From CADEED01 sp043747835 (lineage in GTDB: Bacteria > Pseudomonadota > Gammaproteobacteria > Steroidobacterales > Steroidobacteraceae), in NCBI GenBank assembly GCA_043747835.1, contig JAYTOK010000133.1, forward strand, positions 1 to 64,000: a stretch of DNA of 64,000 nt, written 5' to 3'. Under the pieces are notes generated by a model that had not been told where the DNA came from, did not search any database, and saw nothing but the letters and a program-made list of their open reading frames with translations. The position numbers and the translations under genes were made by a program. Positions 61,318 through 64,000 of the stretch are shown here, one piece after another. Numbering within the stretch: position 1 is the stretch's first letter; every line of letters begins with the position of its first letter.

Positions 61318-64000
61318 ACGAGGGCGCGGCGGCGGAGCACATAACGCCCTACGACCGCCTCGCGCTCGACGAAACGACGATGGTCGCGCTCCTCGCGTCA
61401 AAGACCCGCAGCGAGGGTCTCGTCGACTACTTCGGTGCGGAGCTGCATTCGGAGCTCGTCAAGCTCGCGCGCGCGACGACCGGTGCGCGACGACGGCGCG
61501 CACCCCGACGGCGCGTCTATGTCTTGCCCGGCATCATGGGTTCGCAGCTCGGCTTCGTACGCAGCGCGCCGAAGCCAGCCGACATCCTCTGGCTCGACCC
61601 GATCGACATCGCCTTCGGCCGTTTGACGGATCTCGCTCTCGTCCCAGGTTCCCGCATCGTCGCGCTCGGCGCGATGAGCTACACCTACCTCAAGCTCACG
61701 TTGAGCCTGCGCAAGGCGGGCTACGACGCTGTGCTGCTCGACTACGACTGGCGCCGCGACATCGCATCTCTCGGCAAGACTCTCGCGGAGCGCATCTCCG
61801 CGGACGGTCGAGAAGAGATCGCGATCGTTGGGCACAGCATGGGCGGGCTCGTCGCGCGCGCGGCGCTGACGCATGCCGCAGGCTCGCAGGTTTCGCAGGT
61901 GATCCTTCTCGGCACGCCGAATTCGGGATCGCTGGCCGCCGTGCAGGCGTTGCGCGGCACGTACTCGGTGGTGCGCAAGATCGCGATGCTCGATCTGCGT
62001 CACAGCGCGGAGTTCCTCGCGCAGCACGTGTTCTCCACCTTCCCGGGCCTGCACGAGCTGCTGCCCGCGGGCCGCGGCGCGAGCGACTTCGATCTGTTCG
62101 ATTCGACCGTGTGGCCCGCCGACGGACCCGCGGCCAATGCGACGCTGCTGCGCAACGCTGCTGGCCTCGACGCGCGCCTCGCTCCGGCCGACGCGCGCTT
62201 CCATCTCGTGATCGGCTGCAATCGAACTACCGCAACCGGCGTCGCGCTGCGCGACGGAGAGTTCGAGTATGAGTACAGCCTGCAGGGCGACGGTACGGTG
62301 CCGATCGAGCTCGCCCGACTCGCGGGCGCGCGCCACTCCTATATCGAGTGCGGTCACAGCGACCTGCCGCTCGAAGATCGCGTCATCGCCGCGACGGCCG
62401 ACCTGCTCGCGACGGGCGCCACGCAGCGGCTCGCCGCATCGCCGCCGCTGCGGCGCGGCGCGCTCACGCGCGTGCGCGATACCGAGCTGCGCGAGCACTA
62501 CACGGGCAAGATCGACTGGCCGCACATGACGCCGGAGCAGCGCCGGCTGTTCCTCGACACGCTGAACGAAGCGCCGCGGGGACGAATGGTTAGGCGGCCG
62601 CTGCGCGCGGCCGACAAGCCCCTCGAAGTGCGCGTGCGTCTAGGCGACGTCGCCAATGCGCGAACGGCGGCGGTAGCGGTTGCCGTACTGCGCGGAGTGC
62701 CGGCGCGCGGCGCGGCGGCCGACGTCGACAAGCGCCTGGGAGGCGTGATCGACGATTGGCTACAACATCGGATCGTCAGCGGCGACGCCGGCAACGTGAC
62801 GCCGATTCCGCGCGGTCTGCAGCGCGGCGGTCGCCCGGCGCGCCGCGCGCCTGACAAGCGCACCGCGTTCCTGCTGGTTGGCCTCGGCCGCTTCGATCGC
62901 CTCGGGCCCGACATCATCGAGCTCGCCGCGGAAAACCTCGCGCGCTTCGCCGAAGCGCCGCCGTATCGCTCCATCGCGACGGTGGCCTGGGGTGCACGCG
63001 CGGGGCTCGATGCGGTGGATTCGTTCGCCGCGCAGCTGCGTGGATTCCTGCGCGTGCGTGCCACGGGCGCGACGCGACTGACTCGAGTGGACCTGCACGT
63101 GCTCAATCGCCCGGAGGCAACCCGTGTTCATGCGGCGCTCTCCGACTTCGCACACTCACGTCCACCCGGAACGCTGCGCGTCGCGCCGCTCGCCCCCGCG
63201 CGCACGCGGACCCGCACGAGCTCACGCAAGGTGCCCGGCACCACGCATCTGATCGTGGCGGCGGATGCGCGCCGCGCCGGCCGCGAAACCTGGCGCGGCT
63301 CACTGCTCACCGGCGGAACTTCGGCGGCGATTTTTTCGCAGACGCAGGAGTTCACGACGTCCGCGCTCGAGAAGCTCGACCGCGAGTTCCAGAGCGCAAG
63401 CCTCACGAACGAGAAGGTCAAGACGCTCGGCGCGAAACTCGCGGCACTGACGCTGCACCCGGCGCTCGCCGACGCATTGCTCACGTCGCGGGCCACGACG
63501 TTGTCCATCGTGCACGACGCGGCGGCGAGCCGCATTCCCTGGGAAGCGCTCAACGTGCACGGCTGGTTTCCCGCGCTCGAGTCCGGGCTCTCGCGCCGTT
63601 ATGCAACCGCCGACCTCGTGCCCGCGCGCTTCGACACCGCGCGGCGCGAGCAGCGCGAGCTCGGCGTTCTGCTCATCGCGAACCCCACGCTCGATCTCCC
63701 CGGCGCCGACGAGGAGCGCGCGCGAATCGCGACGCTGCTCGGCAAGTCTCGCTCGGCGCGGCTCGTCGAGATCGCAGGAAAGGACGCGACGGTTGCGCGC
63801 ATCACGGCGGAGCTCGAATCCGGGCGCTTCGACGTGCTTCACTTCGCGGGACATGCGTTCTTCGATGAAAGTCAGCTCGGCGAGAGCGGTCTCGTGCTCG
63901 CGGATGGCGAGCTCTCGGGCGACGCGCTGTCGGCGTTGCGTCGATTGCCGCCGCTCGTCGTATTCAATGCCTGCGAATCGGCGCGCTTGCGCGGCCATGG
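61314..64000 (+). CDS. Lipase-like / M17-N-like / CHAT fusion protein, C-terminus beyond window
   Basis: At least 895 residues from ATG 61314, open to the right edge. Residues ~65-410 are an alpha/beta hydrolase resembling LCAT/PGAP1 lipases: RRRVYVLPGIMGSQL and the elbow VGHSMGGLVARAA (Ser175), then LLGTPNSGS and a possible His in ECGHSDLPLEDRV. Residues ~435-610 resemble the N-terminal macro-like domain of M17 leucyl aminopeptidase (VRLGDVANARTAAVAVAVL, TAFLLVGLGRFDRLGPDIIE). Residues ~700 onward are a CHAT domain with catalytic His847 in VLHFAGHAFF and Cys887 in VFNACESAR. Membrane or lipid attack plus proteolysis in one chain is unusual. The function is unknown; a role in defence or programmed cell death is conjecture. 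Confidence 0.8.
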   Translation, partial: MNEGAAAEHITPYDRLALDETTMVALLASKTRSEGLVDYFGAELHSELVKLARATTGARRRRAPRRRVYVLPGIMGSQLGFVRSAPKPADILWLDPIDIAFGRLTDLALVPGSRIVALGAMSYTYLKLTLSLRKAGYDAVLLDYDWRRDIASLGKTLAERISADGREEIAIVGHSMGGLVARAALTHAAGSQVSQVILLGTPNSGSLAAVQALRGTYSVVRKIAMLDLRHSAEFLAQHVFSTFPGLHELLPAGRGASDFDLFDSTVWPADGPAANATLLRNAAGLDARLAPADARFHLVIGCNRTTATGVALRDGEFEYEYSLQGDGTVPIELARLAGARHSYIECGHSDLPLEDRVIAATADLLATGATQRLAASPPLRRGALTRVRDTELREHYTGKIDWPHMTPEQRRLFLDTLNEAPRGRMVRRPLRAADKPLEVRVRLGDVANARTAAVAVAVLRGVPARGAAADVDKRLGGVIDDWLQHRIVSGDAGNVTPIPRGLQRGGRPARRAPDKRTAFLLVGLGRFDRLGPDIIELAAENLARFAEAPPYRSIATVAWGARAGLDAVDSFAAQLRGFLRVRATGATRLTRVDLHVLNRPEATRVHAALSDFAHSRPPGTLRVAPLAPARTRTRTSSRKVPGTTHLIVAADARRAGRETWRGSLLTGGTSAAIFSQTQEFTTSALEKLDREFQSASLTNEKVKTLGAKLAALTLHPALADALLTSRATTLSIVHDAAASRIPWEALNVHGWFPALESGLSRRYATADLVPARFDTARREQRELGVLLIANPTLDLPGADEERARIATLLGKSRSARLVEIAGKDATVARITAELESGRFDVLHFAGHAFFDESQLGESGLVLADGELSGDALSALRRLPPLVVFNACESARLRGH

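Overview
The window reads as a chromosomal segment of a high-GC, aerobic, Gram-negative bacterium, most likely a gammaproteobacterium. Supporting signs are the ubiE-ubiJ-ubiB ubiquinone cluster, a Fur-type box in front of feoAB, a divergent oxyR/ahpC pair, a tripartite RND efflux operon, and a TonB receptor next to tryptophan-halogenase-like flavoproteins. A relative of Xanthomonadales/Steroidobacterales/Nevskiales is my guess, not a proof. Coding density is very high and many genes in the same orientation overlap by 4 bases (ATGA, GTGA or TTGA), so most of the window is translationally coupled operons.

Layout. 1-3307 (-): alpha subunit of a 2-oxoacid:acceptor oxidoreductase (runs off the left edge) preceded by a GltD-like flavoprotein with ferredoxin domains. 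3375-6890 (+): DUF971 protein, then ubiE, ubiJ and ubiB. 6891-10640: a visibly AT-richer insert carrying an IetAS-type AAA ATPase/subtilase pair, whose protease gene is broken by one in-frame TGA. 10644-12778 (-): methyltransferase and MFS transporter, divergent from a winged-helix/TPR regulator (12841, +). 14643-18332 (+): a large membrane-bound hybrid histidine kinase, followed by an orphan hicB with the 3' stub of hicA and a DUF2200 gene. 19011-20362: DUF6265 exported protein and an AraC regulator.

20369-28297 (-): the tryptophan operon trpL-E-G-D-C-F-B-A with a 4-base overlap at every junction between structural genes, followed by a Bcr-type MFS gene. It is headed by a classical attenuator: a 14-residue leader peptide with three consecutive Trp codons, an antiterminator pairing, and a strong terminator. 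28384-32307 (+): RidA-like protein with a lysine-rich tail, a HerA/DUF87-type ATPase, DUF2780 and YajQ. 32333-41209 (-): a TonB-dependent receptor, a strong terminator, then three halogenase-family genes (the middle one degenerate), a 2OG-Fe(II) oxygenase and a small membrane protein. A TPR/2OG-oxygenase gene diverges from the receptor.

42891-46872 (-): a lipoprotein and an iron operon (feoA, feoB, a DUF6587-like protein, a periplasmic binding protein) behind a near-perfect Fur box. 46997-54308 (+): TetR, TolC-like, membrane fusion protein, RND pump and a D-2-hydroxyacid dehydrogenase. 54311-58168 (-): an exported TPR-CHAT protein and a Nudix hydrolase. 58241-60442: ahpD and ahpC divergent from oxyR with an OxyR-type operator over the oxyR start. 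60439-64000 (+): an alpha/beta hydrolase and a lipase / M17-N-like / CHAT fusion that runs off the right edge.

The most interesting items are the lipase-CHAT fusion, the nonsense-interrupted IetS protease with its intact ATPase partner, the possibly leaderless trp leader peptide and attenuator, and the three-gene halogenase array with a degenerate middle member.
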